Shown here: piece after piece, positions 38,218 through 50,100 of the stretch
Layout: each line of letters begins with the position of its first letter
Position numbering within the stretch: the first letter of the stretch is position 1
Assembly (NCBI GenBank): GCA_019722365.1
Contig: JADFUC010000846.1
Span: 186,001 to 250,000 of the forward strand
DNA: 64,000 nucleotides
Origin: Lithospermum erythrorhizon
Lineage: Eukaryota > Streptophyta > Magnoliopsida > Boraginales > Boraginaceae
Direction: 5' to 3'
The notes under the pieces: generated by a model
What the model was told of the DNA's origin: nothing
Databases searched by the model: none
Seen by the model: only the letters and a program-made list of their open reading frames with translations
Translations under genes and position numbers: made by a program

Positions 38218-39770
38218 CACAACCGGTGGTGCCACGTCGGAATCTTGAGGGTCGTTAGGTGGTTGAGAGTTGAGACGGGTTTAAGAGACCCCCTACCAAG
38301 CGTAAAAACTAAAGACAAACTAGCGCTTCGTGTACACGTATGATTTCGTTCATCCCTTACACATACAATATATAATTACTTTATTTTTTATATTTAACTT
38401 ATGTTAACAAAATTATGGTGAATTACAAAAGAAAAACGCTCATCATAAAAATTCATCAATAACGAATTAATTAACCTGCCAGTAGCTTAATATTTTGAGA
38501 TTTTTTACATGAACTTATATTGCTATTGACGATCATAAAAATGCTACTTATATTCGTGGGTTGTTATTATAGAAAATATTTATGAAAACTAAATAATGAT
38601 AACTTCTCCTCCTATAAATAAGAACTTGCAATTCCCTTATTCCAATTATATATCAAGTGTGCATTGCTATCAGATAAAGCAGTAACCTACAACTGAATCC
38701 AAACATAATAAATAGTAGGAGTGTCACATTCCATTTTTTTTACTTGACATCCTAACATTTTTTACGTTAATTAAGAAACAATAAATAATGAAGTACATTT
38801 TACCTATATATCACTAATAAATAACTAAAACAACAATTAATATTCCCTCCGGTGACATTTACTTGTCATCCTAAAGTATACAAACAAATTAAGAAAAGCT
38901 GAAAAGAGTAAAAAAGTTGCATCAAAATATAATATAATTAATCAAACTATATCATCGTGGATTAATAATTTAATAACAAAAGAAGTAGTTAAAAATTAAT
39001 ATTGAAAATATAAAATATTGATTTCTATAGAATGGTATGAAATATATTCAATTTTCAAGCCTGGGGAATGACACAAGAGAAATTCAAGACTTTAGAAAGG
39101 AAAGTAGCATTAAATACAAAGTAAAACTTGTATATTCACTATGAACTTTCAATACTAAGTAGAGATTAAAATGAAAAACTAATAAAAACATCAGATTGCA
39201 ATTCCAAAGTGACAACTATTTAAAAAATTTACTGTAATATCGCAAAACACCTGAGGGAGTATAATTCAAGTGTAACATGATACAACATATAATATCACAC
39301 AAAATTTTGAAAATTTATCAAATTTGATTTCAAACATGTTATTTTTTTCTGCTAAACTAATCTTTTGAATTTGACTAAATCGCTCAATAGGCATAGTCGG
39401 ATCCATGCACACCATGGGCGGCGCAATTGCTGCATTTTTTTTTATTTTTTTTTAAAATCGCTATCGATGATGAAGAATGCTATCATGATATGCTACTGCT
39501 TTAATTTGAGTCTTTGTCAATTTTTGTTCTCGCTTGTTTGTAATACGTAGTCTGATTTTCTTAGTTTGATACGCTATCGCATTCCTCGCAAATATGCGCT
39601 GCGTTTTAATTTTATAAGCATGATGCCAGAAAATAATATAATCGTATGGACCGTAAATATTGGCTCGCTAAACAACGTGTTATTTTCACGCTTAACGCGA
39701 AATAACGTTTACCCAGACAGCCTACACACCCCTTTTTAATAGATACGCGCTGCCCTTATAAAACTCAATA
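38218..39770. other. Intergenic DNA with a MITE-like element
   Basis: It holds the 5' flank of the BSD gene, then AT-rich DNA containing a probable MITE at 38841-39262. A short T-run at 39438-39452 and small frames near 39365 carry no known motif. Confidence 0.4.
38841..39262. mobile_element. Possible Stowaway-type MITE
   Basis: The left end TATTCCCTCCGGTG and the right end CACCTGAGGGAGTATA are imperfect inverted repeats of the CTCCCTCCG type, bounded by TA. The right-end block TTCCAAAGTGACAACTATTT recurs in similar form at about 45752-45827 before AAAGGGAGTATT, so a second, partial copy lies there. There is no coding capacity. Confidence 0.5.
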
Positions 39771-39794
39771 GTTAGTAGTCACGCTAACTTAATC

Positions 39795-39985
39795 CCGCCT
39801 CGCATGCTTGAGTCTTGGCCCACCGGGCCAGCTGATTCGGCCCCGGCCCACAAACGGCCCCCCGTCCACTAATGTTGGGACGACCAGTACAGGATCGGGC
39901 CCCCAAGCCCAGTTCGGTTCGAGCCCACCCACATTCGGTGGGTATTCGCCCGGTCCGTTCGAGGCCCCCAAAGTTCAAGTATTAA
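39795..39985. repeat. GC-rich transposon end, left
   Basis: A block of about 190 bases full of GGCCC and GGGCC words stands out sharply from the AT-rich surroundings. Open frames in it on both strands are proline/glycine-rich by composition only. It is taken as the subterminal region of the hAT element. Confidence 0.55.
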
Positions 39986-40212
39986 CGCGTACTGGCACAC
40001 CCAAAATGCGTAACAAACGATACCACATTAACAACAATTCTAAAGTGAATCAATGCGAAACATATTAGTATCCGAAATTAAAATAAGAATCGTAGAACAT
40101 AAAACTAAATTGTTCGAATACTAAACATGAATATAATCAATATTCAAAGCACAAAACACATTATTTGAAAACATAACATCATGTTCATCCCCTCATGACG
40201 GCGGTAGTCAAT

Positions 40213-41266
40213 TCATGGAAACATGTTCTCAAATTGAATCCGCATTCGCTCCTGCTCTACCCTCATCCTCTCCTGCTCCACATTCATACGCCTCGCTTAC
40301 AATCATACGCCATGTCAGAACCTTAGCCGCTTCCATATCAACTTTGATGCCTGCTATCCCTGTATGTTTTAACATGTCAAGGCACCTATTCCAACATCGA
40401 TATCTCTATCGGATGATCCGAGAACGAGGAAGACCCTCAAGCCTGTGTCGTCAGTTTTACTCACCGCTGCCAACAAAGTAGAGGTACATCCTCGTGTGGC
40501 ATTGCTTAAGCTCCATACCTCATCTTGAACATCCCGCTAAATGTTCAAACACCTCCTATTTAGACCGTAATACCCCTGCCTCACATAAAGACGGCCGCTA
40601 ATCAATGATTGTCTCTCCCATTTTGTAGTCCTTCTTTAAAATCAACCCATCTACATTCTCCAACGTGGAACCCCTTTGATATTAACCAACAAACGAGATA
40701 ATCATGCCATATCGGCGGTTGACTTCGCCTTCGATGAAACATATGTTTAATTATCAAACGCGTATATTAACCCATTGCAAATTTAATATAGACCATATAA
40801 CGAATCTAATGCAAACAACTTATTTCGATGTCAGAGTAGTAGAAGGCAAAAGAATATCGAATAAAAGTAAAGTATAAACAATGGCAGATACGAATTACTA
40901 GTAAAAAGTAGTAAATGTGCTAAGTTTAATACCTTATCTAAAAATTGAATAAAGACATTCAAGTACGCTGATTTCTCCTTCATCAAGGTAGCTACACCGT
41001 ATCTTAGTACTCCACCTCCTACTCTTCGAACTTCCTCGGCCATCAGACCCTCTTACATCTTCTTCCTCTCAGGCGACTGGTGGTGGTGAGTACTCCACCT
41101 CCTACTCTTCGAACTTCCCTCGGCCATTGCACCCTCTACATCTTCTTCCTCAGTGGTGGGCGACCTGGTGGTGATTGGGTGCGGTGACTCAGCGCTGACT
41201 CTCCTCCTATTCCTTGTTTGCAAATTCAACAATTTGCTTGTTTTTGGAAGCTCTTTTTGGTGCCAT
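40213..41266 (-). pseudogene. Unidentified second frame of the hAT-like element
   Basis: On the minus strand an ATG at 41266 gives MAPKRASKNKQIVEFANKE before a stop. A lysine- and glutamate-containing block later ends KEKSAYLNVFIQFLDK at a GT donor-like site near 40930. The frame near 40275-40213 ends VEQERMRVEQERMRIQFENM, a charged coiled-coil with a heptad-like repeat. Stops and frameshifts lie between. I do not recognise the family; it may be an accessory protein or captured host exons. It lies outside the transposase gene but inside the GC-rich ends. Confidence 0.4.
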
Positions 41267-41418
41267 TTTACCCACCGATAATTAATATAATGTAATTGAC
41301 TAATTAAAAGATGATTTATAGAGGAATTGAAGATTGAGTCGAGAGAATTTTATTTTGAAGATAGTTTGAGTGAAATAAGCTTAATCAAGTGGTTAACCCC
41401 TAATATTTAAATTGAGCC

Positions 41419-42260
41419 AAACGTGGTACCGCTATAAATACACGGTACCACGTTTAATCCAAAAGTTTAATCCAAAAATTTTCTGCCACTTTTTAGGGAT
41501 AAACGTGGTACCGTTATACGCATTGTCGGTACCAATGCTTAACCCAAAAGGTTGCAAAAGAAACCAGGTTTCCTCGCCAAGACGCAGATTAAACGTGGTA
41601 CCGTTATACAATACACGGTACCACGTTTAATCCAAAACGTTGCAAAAACGAAATCCTTCACATTTTCTTTGGGGATTAAACGCGGTACCGCTAGCGCACA
41701 CGGTACCACGTTTAATCCAAAAAGTTGAAAAAAAACGAAAAGTTTCTGCCACTTTTTAGGAATAAACGTGGTACCGTTATACCACTCACGGCATCATCGC
41801 TTAATCCAAATGCTTTTTAAAAAAAAGATACTAAACAATCTGCCACTTTTTAGGAATAAACGTGGTACCGTTATACAGTACACGGTACCACGTTTAATCC
41901 AAAAAGTTGCAAAAAAAATGAAAACTGGCCACTTTTAGATTATCCTGGTACCGTTTATACGCTATACTCACGCTTAATCCAAAAGTTGCAAAAAAACTAA
42001 AACTTTCGCCATATTTTTAGATTAAACGTGGTACCGTTATACAGTACACGGTACCAATGCTTAATCCAAAAGTCGCAAAACAAAGAGCAAACTTTCTTCC
42101 AATTTTTTTAGAGAATAAACGGGTACCGTTATACACTACGGGGTACTAATGCTTAATCCAAAATGCCTTTAAAAAAAGATATTAAATAATCGCTAATTTT
42201 GAGATAAAGTGGGTAACGTTATGTTTAAGACACGTACTAATGCTTAATCCAAAAAGTTGC
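41419..42260. repeat. Tandem array of palindromes centred on GGTACC, about 10 units
   Basis: Units recur every 85-92 bases. Each holds an inverted repeat of the form ATTAAACGTGGTACCG, a loop of about 12 bases, then CGGTACCACGTTTAAT, followed by an AAAAGTTGCAAAAA spacer and a CCACTTTTTAGG block. The unit with arms 41588-41603 and 41616-41631 has perfectly complementary arms. Others are perfect over 13 bases or decayed on one side. The AAACG core resembles the short subterminal motifs to which hAT transposases bind. Confidence 0.92.
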
Positions 42261-42405
42261 AAAAAAGAGAGTTTATTTTGTATGGAATAAAAAAGAACAT
42301 TTTATTATTTTAAGCCGCTCACGCTTATACTCATACAAGAGTTTACATGAGTTTCCTTAAATAATACAAAGTTATAAAGTTACAAAACTACAATTTAATC
42401 ATAAA

Positions 42406-44700
42406 TTAATTCATCTTCGACTCTTCTTTGCTCTGGAGATTTTCAACGCCTATTGCGTCAGTTTCCTCTTCGCCTTCTTCAATTTCTTCCTCAATGTCAA
42501 GATCATCGAACATATCTTTTTCCTTTCGCTTTCATGATCGTGTGTCTTTATCTTGCATCCTGGTGCTCGTCACTGGCCCAATCCTTGATGCAATACATGC
42601 ATACTTCAATCGCCGAGCCTTGTAAGTCTTGAACGCCTTGAGCGCATTGTAGCTTCCTCATGCTAAATGCGGATTCACTAGCTATTGTAGACATGTGATA
42701 GAAATATTTTGCTACCCTAGACAAGATTCAGGAAACAAGGCTTTTGCCCCCCACCATTTTAATATATCAAAGATTTTTATCATTATATTGACTCAATTCA
42801 AAGTTAGTAGTTAAATATTGAGTTAACGCATCGTGTTTGTGAGCGTATTGATCAATTTCACCTAAAACATTTCTAAGCTAATCATGTTGATTTCAGATTT
42901 TAACTCTCAAAGGGCACATTAAAACTTTGTATACTACTTCGCGTGCGGTTCATCTTTGTCCATACCTTTGATTGGTATTTCCGCTTATACATTTATACAT
43001 ATATCGCTTCAATTCCATCTTTCCATTTCCTATCAAAACTCTTTAGTTCTCGATTAAAGCGGTATTAAAGATTCATAATACGATTTCACATAGAAATTAA
43101 AATGCTTTAATTAGGATCCAAGATTATATCAATTGCATATATACGCGTATGTGATGAAAATATTTTAAAACTTATCTTCCATATTCGAATCATATTCTCA
43201 GAACATAATCATTTCTACGTTTAAATATACGAATGAGAGATTAACGACACATTCTAAAGAAAGATGAATATTTGCTCGGATTGAGTTGAAAAAACTTTAG
43301 TATAATCTTTCTTTTAAGTGGCTCTAGAAACTTAAGTAATTCATAACAATGTTTCCACTAAGATATGAAAGGAACATACTATTCACCACCTGAGCATACT
43401 TCTCATAAAATCGAGATTTCTTCCTGAGAGTACATATATGCACGAACTAGTAGATCGTGAGTCGAAGTTCCATCTAGTTTCACAATCCAAAATTAATAAT
43501 TTCTTAAACTTACCGTGGCTCTCTAACCACTTTTTATATATATTCACACGAATCGTAAAATAAACTCATCCCAAACAACTTTTGTCTGCATCTTTAGCAA
43601 CTAATCAAGGACGTGATATAAACATCTAACATGAAAAAAGTTCACTAAATCCGTTTAATAGGCATCTTTAATTTTTCGATTGAACGGTATTAGCGGACGA
43701 TTATCAAAATGAATGAAAGCAATCCTATTCAAACATTTGTAATCATTGGCACATGCGAGTATACCTTCCGAAATTTGAATATTGTTATGTTTAGCAATCA
43801 ATCTAAAATATATAATTCTCCTTTGTAAGACCCAATCATGATCGATCCAATGACATGTTACACACATTATATCAAAATTCAAAAAGACATCAATATCACT
43901 AGTCAAACACATTTTATAAGGCAAATTCATAAGAGGTTACCTGTAGGAAGATCTTTTCATTTTTAAAAATATGCTAGGTTCAGAAGTAGAATGGGGATAC
44001 GTATAGCCTGGATTAAATTATATTTTGAATCCATTTAGTAAACGCCATCCATCACAATGATTAAAAGGCAAAGAATTTACCGACATAAATTTCATAGTTT
44101 CAATCCTATAAGCCAAAATACTAAAAAAGTTTCTTGCCCGTTTGGATATCAATAGTTCCTTGTGTACCACCCTCCCAACCGTTATCTTTAGTGATCTTAA
44201 GGATCTAAGTGTTCCAAGAAGATGATCGGTTCCCTTTACTCCCCACCTGCTTTCCATGCATACAGAAAGAGTTTTACAATTTATACAAGTCATTGCTTTT
44301 CATTTGTCTCCATTAAAATATCATTTCCAAATCCATGAAGCTTTTTCCTTTCTATTAGTAGTATCCAGAAGACTGGGGATCGGTAGCTAATAATTTTAGC
44401 TTCATCCATACGATTATCGCCTCTAAATTAACATAATCATTAGACATAGACATACTCAGCACTAGCACTTTGAATACTTTTACCAAAGATTACGCTTTGA
44501 CACGTTAATTTATAAGAACAAATATCACAATTTATAAAAAGTTGGTAGATAATACCGAAAACGGAGACGGAAAGCAATGTAAGATTGTAGATTGCAATGA
44601 ACAAAGTTCTTAATGCCTTTGATAGAATCCTTAGACTTCAATATAATTCTTCAATATAAGATTTTGAGATCGCTTGTTATCGCTTTTCAGATTGCCATAA
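42406..44700 (-). pseudogene. hAT transposase pseudogene
   Basis: The minus-strand pieces follow hAT order. Near 44080-44020 SVNSLPFNHCDGWRLL matches the region before the catalytic core. The frame at 43930-43655 reads CVTCHWIDHDWVLQRRIIYF, the conserved core strand. Near 42700-42640 LSRVAKYFYHMSTIASESAF is the C-terminal dimerisation motif. The protein ends in an acidic tail (DLDIEEEIEEGEEETD) and a TAA at 42408-42406. The intervening sequence is AT-degraded with stops. The start and the BED finger were not located with confidence. Confidence 0.8.
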
Positions 44701-44785
44701 ACGACAAGGCGGAATATGGTAAACGGCCAAGTGTATTGTCCCCTTTATAGACCTCTCTCCATGGTGTCTTTGACTTTCTCATAGT

Positions 44786-45070
44786 AGAAGAACGTGGGTA
44801 CCGCTTTTAATCGTAAAACCACCACGCCGAGTACAAAGAGTCGCTTATTTAGCCGCCGAATAAATCTGGTACCGCTTTAATACCGCATTCGCACTACACG
44901 CTTAGTACAAAAGAGTCGTTATATAAGCTGTTGGACAAACGTGGTACCGCTTTTGATCGACGGTACTCACGCTATTCATACAAGAAGTCGTTATTACATT
45001 ATGACGCAGCGTACTGCTTATGAATAAACGTGGTACCGCTTAAAACAATGGTACCACGCTTATATCGTAA
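44786..45070. repeat. Second GGTACC repeat array, about 4 units
   Basis: Units near 44788, 44863, 44934 and 45024 carry AAACGTGGTACCGCTT or close variants, then a partner such as GGTACCACGCTTAT, with an AAGAGTCGTTATT-type spacer. The period is 70-90 bases. The units are more decayed than those at 41.4-42.3 kb and lie on the other side of the transposase frame, so the array type brackets the transposase. Confidence 0.8.
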
Positions 45071-45109
45071 AATTGTCGAATTCAAAAGCATTATTATTAT
45101 AAGGGACAA

Positions 45110-45301
45110 CGCAGATCATGGAGATTAAACGGCATCACGCAGCCTCTCGCGCCTTTAAAAGCTGCCTTAACCGGCCAGGGCTCAAGAACTTCTTTAACGG
45201 GTCGCCTGACTCTAAGGCGGCCCCAGCCCGCCGGAGAGCACTCGGCCGGCCCGGTTCGATCATTAAGGGACCGGCCGGCCCCCTGCTCGTTAGTCACGCT
45301 T
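45110..45301. repeat. GC-rich transposon end, right
   Basis: This block contains CGGCCGGCCC and ACCGGCCGGCCCCC and is the counterpart of the GC-rich block at 39.8-40.0 kb. A near-palindrome GGCCGGCC occurs. No gene is supported here. Confidence 0.5.
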
Positions 45302-45312
45302 AATAGTTAGTA

Positions 45313-46840
45313 TTGTATAATTACATTATGTTTCATGCCAAATTTATATTATCCCCAAGGCAATTTTTTTTAAGTACAATATTTAAAAAAAAAATATTTG
45401 ACTGAAATGCTAGTAGAAATAATCTAGTATTTGTTGTAAATTAGTGGATAAATTTATTTTGATTGATTAATGGATGTTAAATTCAACAGAAAATTTAAAC
45501 TAATCAAAATTTGAATAAAGACTAAATTATCCTTCATATAATTTAACACAATAAACATAGTTAAAATCACTAATTATTTAATGCAGTTGAAATTAATTAT
45601 CTTCTTCCTCTTTAAAAATCATTACCCTAATATTTCCCTTTTGCATTGTTAACTACCCTAAAATCTTTAAAAATTGTTACCTTAATATTCCCCTATTACA
45701 TATACATTAAATAGGGGCTTAAAAAGAAAGACAAATTATATGATGCATTGGAGTTCCAAAGTGACAAGTATTTTCAAACAAATTTCTTTTGTTATAATGA
45801 CAACTAAAAAAAATCAAAGGGAGTATTTAGATTCTAAATTATAGATTTTAATTGTAGAGTTTCACATAAACTTGTTGGCTGATTACATTTAAAATATTAG
45901 TTTAAAATGACATCGCATGGGCCTACGCTTTTAAAAAAATCGAATAAAACGATATTGTTTAAAAAATTATCTCTACACCATCGACTTAATTCCCTAAGTG
46001 TCCGGCTATGTCAACAGGAGAATCAAATCAACTAGCTTGGTTATTTTGATTGGTTTCCTATTTTCCATTAAGTATTCGTGTTTCGATTTTTTTTAATGCT
46101 ATTATTGATCTCCAAGAGCCCAAGGGCCAAGGCTCCAAATCTATTTTGCGAGGAATTTAACATTCAAATAGCATGCTGCTCATGAGGGATAAATTTTTAT
46201 AAATTAAAAAATATGTATAAGAAAAACAGAAGCTTAAGCATTATTAGCTGCACACTCAGTTTAGCAGTAAGTAACACATTCATTAAGAGCATAGAAATAC
46301 AAATTCAGCACACGAATTCGATTCCTATATCATATTTGCTGTGATCAACTCCTATATGTAGATTTGTGTGGTTTCTCATAATATCATGTCAGTTAAAACT
46401 TATTTACAATAATCAGCAGCATCTTCAATGATAACGATGATCTCACGCCAAAGGAAAATGAGGTAGATGCCGCTTATTGATGGCGATTCACCATCCTACA
46501 CTAAAAAGCCTGAAACAAGGGCATGTAAAGTATATTAGACATGGAATTTTCTGAAAGAGGGAATGTAAAAGCGAAGTGCGAGGCAAGGAGAACTCAAATA
46601 GGATGGCGGCCTACATTCGCAAATCCTAATTCTAATCAAGCATTGCTACAGGAAATGTTTTTGTAACTAAATGATAGAAAAAATGCATGTAACATTGTAA
46701 CTCTATGAAAATTATAAATCTACGTAAGTATTATTATAAATGATATTTGAGCAACACAGATTCTCAAATCTACTTAAACGCTCCTCTCATTAGTTATTAA
46801 AAGGCTAAATGAGTTTGATCTGAGTTAGCATAGATAAAAA
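45313..46840. other. AT-rich intergenic DNA and 3' flank of the SFH gene
   Basis: It includes a partial MITE end near 45752-45827 (AAAGGGAGTATT). The 3' untranslated region, and perhaps the last coding exon, of the minus-strand SFH gene lies toward the right end. No other gene was seen. Confidence 0.4.
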
Positions 46841-47134
46841 TTACCCAAGGATGTCGTCCACCAACCATGCAGAAACTTTTTGGTCGCCAACCAAGATGAA
46901 TAGACAATGAAGATTCAATCACACCGTCTAAAACCAATCTTAACCAATGAGTTTTATTTCCCTGTTTAGCGAAGCAATATCTTCAGAATAGATATAGTGT
47001 GTGTAATAAATTTCTGACATGCATAAAAGTAACGTGAACCTAAATTAACACACTCTGCATTTTGGAAAATTTTATACTGAGAAAAAAGAACAGGACGGAG
47101 TATTTTTCATACTATTAAGAAAACAAGAGCCCAC

Positions 47135-50100
47135 CTTTACTCTGAAGTCTTTTAGCGATTCTATTGATTCAGCAAGCTCCACCTGTTGTGATGCTGTTGC
47201 AAGGAGAGCCTACATATAAAGTTATAGCTTCCAATGGTAAGTAGACAATTGAAGTTGGGACAATCAGACACCAAACAAATGAAGACTCCACAGTATATCA
47301 AGTTCTTAGACAACTACTGACAGATTCTTACCTTTTTAGTCTTCTGTAAGTCATACTCTATGCCTCTTATACGGTTCATTGACTCAAGTAGTACCATGTC
47401 CTTTTCTGGAGGAATTTGTGAGGGCTTATTTACTAGCTGAGTCACTGCGGCTTCTATGAGCTGTAATTTCTCGCAACATAAGCGCAGGAGATTTCCATTT
47501 TGTTCCCTCAAAAGATGTTCGTCTTTGGATCGCTGGACATCCTCTTGATTAGGCACATTGCTTGACGAATTGTTCATTTCACTCTTTAATATAATCCCAC
47601 ACAGGTGGCGTAGGAAAAGGCCGATATATACAAATAATCTAAATAAGAGATCAATAAGCATCCGAAGTATAGGCTTGTTTGGAAGCCTTCGCCCAATAAC
47701 ATTACCAGTCAAATCTGGTTCAAAACCCAAAATGAAACATTAGTTTTTGGCTAAAATATGTGTATGCCTATATGAAGTCTGGGGAAAAAAGAAAAGAATA
47801 TTCCTTTAGAAAATTGAAAAATTTTACTAAGAATTTTGTAACATCTTGTTATAATTAAAGAAGTTAAATCTCTAATTTTCTAGATTATAGTATATGGAGT
47901 GAAAGGTAAAAAATTAGCAGCTTTAAATTCTTCAAAGTAGGATGATAGATAGTTAAGTCTGAGTAAGTATAAAATAAACCATTTTACTTCAACAGTAAAT
48001 CAATGCTCCAGTGTAATTAGTAACATCTGATCCATGTCCATCCAATTTTTACATTTTCCATTTAGCTGAGCTTACACATAAACAAGCATTTAGCTGTTTC
48101 CCAAGTAAGCTAGTATAAAGAAATTACTCCGAGGGTAAAGAACACGCTGTATTAGGATTGCTACTTACTTAAAGGACTATCAAATTCAAGCCCGGTCTCA
48201 CCACCGCCAGGTTCAGTGATATTGCATGGGGATGCCTGCGAGTTAACGATTCCCTACAAAGCCACATCATACATGAAAATTAAAAATAGACTCATAATTG
48301 TAGCGGCAACAGCGTAACAAGTCAACACAGAAGAGATAAACCTGGAATTTGAAATAGACGAGCTTCAAGTTGAAAATTATACCTTTATTGAACTTAAAGA
48401 AAGAAAATTATTTGAAATAGACGAGCTTCAAGTTGAAAATTATACCTTTCTTGAACTTTAAAGAAAAAAAATTATGAACAATGTTCCGTACTAGAAGAGA
48501 TATTCAATAAATTTTAAGCATTTCAGGAAGAAAGGGAGTTAGTATGATGAAACATACAATCCAGAATGGAGAGTCCGGATTAGATGCTTAAATGCAATAT
48601 TTGGTTATGCCGGATACTAGGAAACTTGTTCTAATTTTGTACCCTGTATTCCCAATTCGAATAGATGGGTACCATCAGTTTCGGCAGAATTAATGCACTA
48701 CATATTGTACCCGAGATCAGTGTATAATGGAGTATGAAACCAATATAAATAATTAAATCCCCAATTCCATCTTACACATCGTGCTTAAGTTTTATGCCTA
48801 ACCAGTAAGCCACTAAGCCACACTCCCCTTTCCAGATATCTCTGTTCAGTAAATAAATGTTAAGTAATTTCTATAAAGTTCCCTGATGACATGTTTGGTC
48901 CCTTGAGAATCAAATGCTCTCTGATGACTAAAAAACCAATGACAATCCGTGTTACTAATAAGAGGGTAATGATATTTCGTAATATTATCTTGGGATACCT
49001 TGAAATGAAGCAGACAAAAGAATATAGAAAACTCACGTGCACAGTATTTTGCGAGGATAATCCTGTATCTGATGCTGACCAGGCAGGTAAAATTTCACTA
49101 CTCTGAAATTGCACAATGAAATAAAAATGGATCAAAATTTGGATTATCATATCAAGGAGATATCATGAATGCTTTACCTCACATACAATTGATTTCACGT
49201 GAAAATCAACACTATCAGAAAAACTCAAAGAAGTTGATTCGCCTCTATGTAAAGTATGTACCACCTGAAATACAGAATCAGAGGAACCAATACAAATAAT
49301 TCAATAGACATATCATACGGAACTAAGAATCATGGAAAAAATCTTAGAGAAACCTATAATTACTAACTAGAGGCAGCATTACTGCCAACAATACCTTCAT
49401 CACTTCTGGATCACTCCAAGGTCCCTTGCCAGATCTAAGACATCCTCCTTCATTTGGGCAAGAGCAGGTTCCACCAAGAAAATCCGGCAATTGACTGTCA
49501 ACATGATCTCATTGAGCAAAAAAATTATAAAAGAATAAGATCAAATGTCAGCTCGGAAGGAAGAAAATCCAGACCTAGAGTCTATAAGTTCCAATAACTT
49601 GTTCTGAAATTTATTGCCCAGGACCTGTTTCACCAGAAGCTTTATTAGCAGTAGTAACAGATAAACCTTTCAATTCAAGACTACGTTCTAAATTATAAAG
49701 ATCTTAACATGTATTTTAGCAGTTGTCCTGGGATCAAGAAATCCTTTTACAGTGTTCCAGATCAGTTTGAATCCACTTCCAGCATTAACAATGTACATCT
49801 GGTTTAGCGTCTGCACAGAAATATTAAATGGAAAAAACAGAATTATTCGTGTGAAGGAAAATTAAGTAACTATTTAATGGTTTTCCCCGGAATGAACTTT
49901 ACCTCAGGGTAGTTCTCACCGTCAATCTTTTGCATGCGCATTACTAAATCATGTGCAACCTTGCCAAAGCTCATCCAGTTCTGCATTTTGTTATATAAAT
50001 CGTATAATTAGCTGAGAGCATTTCCAAATGCATGGAAACTGGAAAAATGTCATGCGTACTCAAGACATTAAAAGAATTCCAGTAAGCTCAAACACACACC

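Larger units (their letters stand above)
39778..45301 (-). mobile_element. Second decayed hAT transposon with GC-rich ends and palindrome arrays
   Basis: Read on the minus strand, the order is: a GC-rich GGGCCGGCC end (45301-45110), four palindrome-type repeats, a hAT transposase pseudogene, ten more palindromic repeats, a second decayed frame, and another GC-rich end (39985-39795). The words GGCCC, GGGCC and CCGGCC at both ends are typical of the subterminal regions of plant RICESLEEPER-like hATs. Both boundaries carry AATAGTTAGTA (39767-39777 and 45302-45312) and AGTCACGCT (39777-39785 and 45292-45300), which may be target or terminal repeats. The ends are not a clean inverted repeat, so the limits are provisional, and a smaller element bounded by the repeat arrays is also possible. 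Confidence 0.55.

Noticed and set aside
39784..40068. Overlapping open frames on both strands, rich in proline and glycine
   Set aside because: They follow from GC-rich GGCCC words; frames are open on both strands at once and no domain is visible.
45097..45303. Two opposing open frames in a GC-rich block
   Set aside because: Same compositional effect at the other transposon end; no family match and no splice partners.
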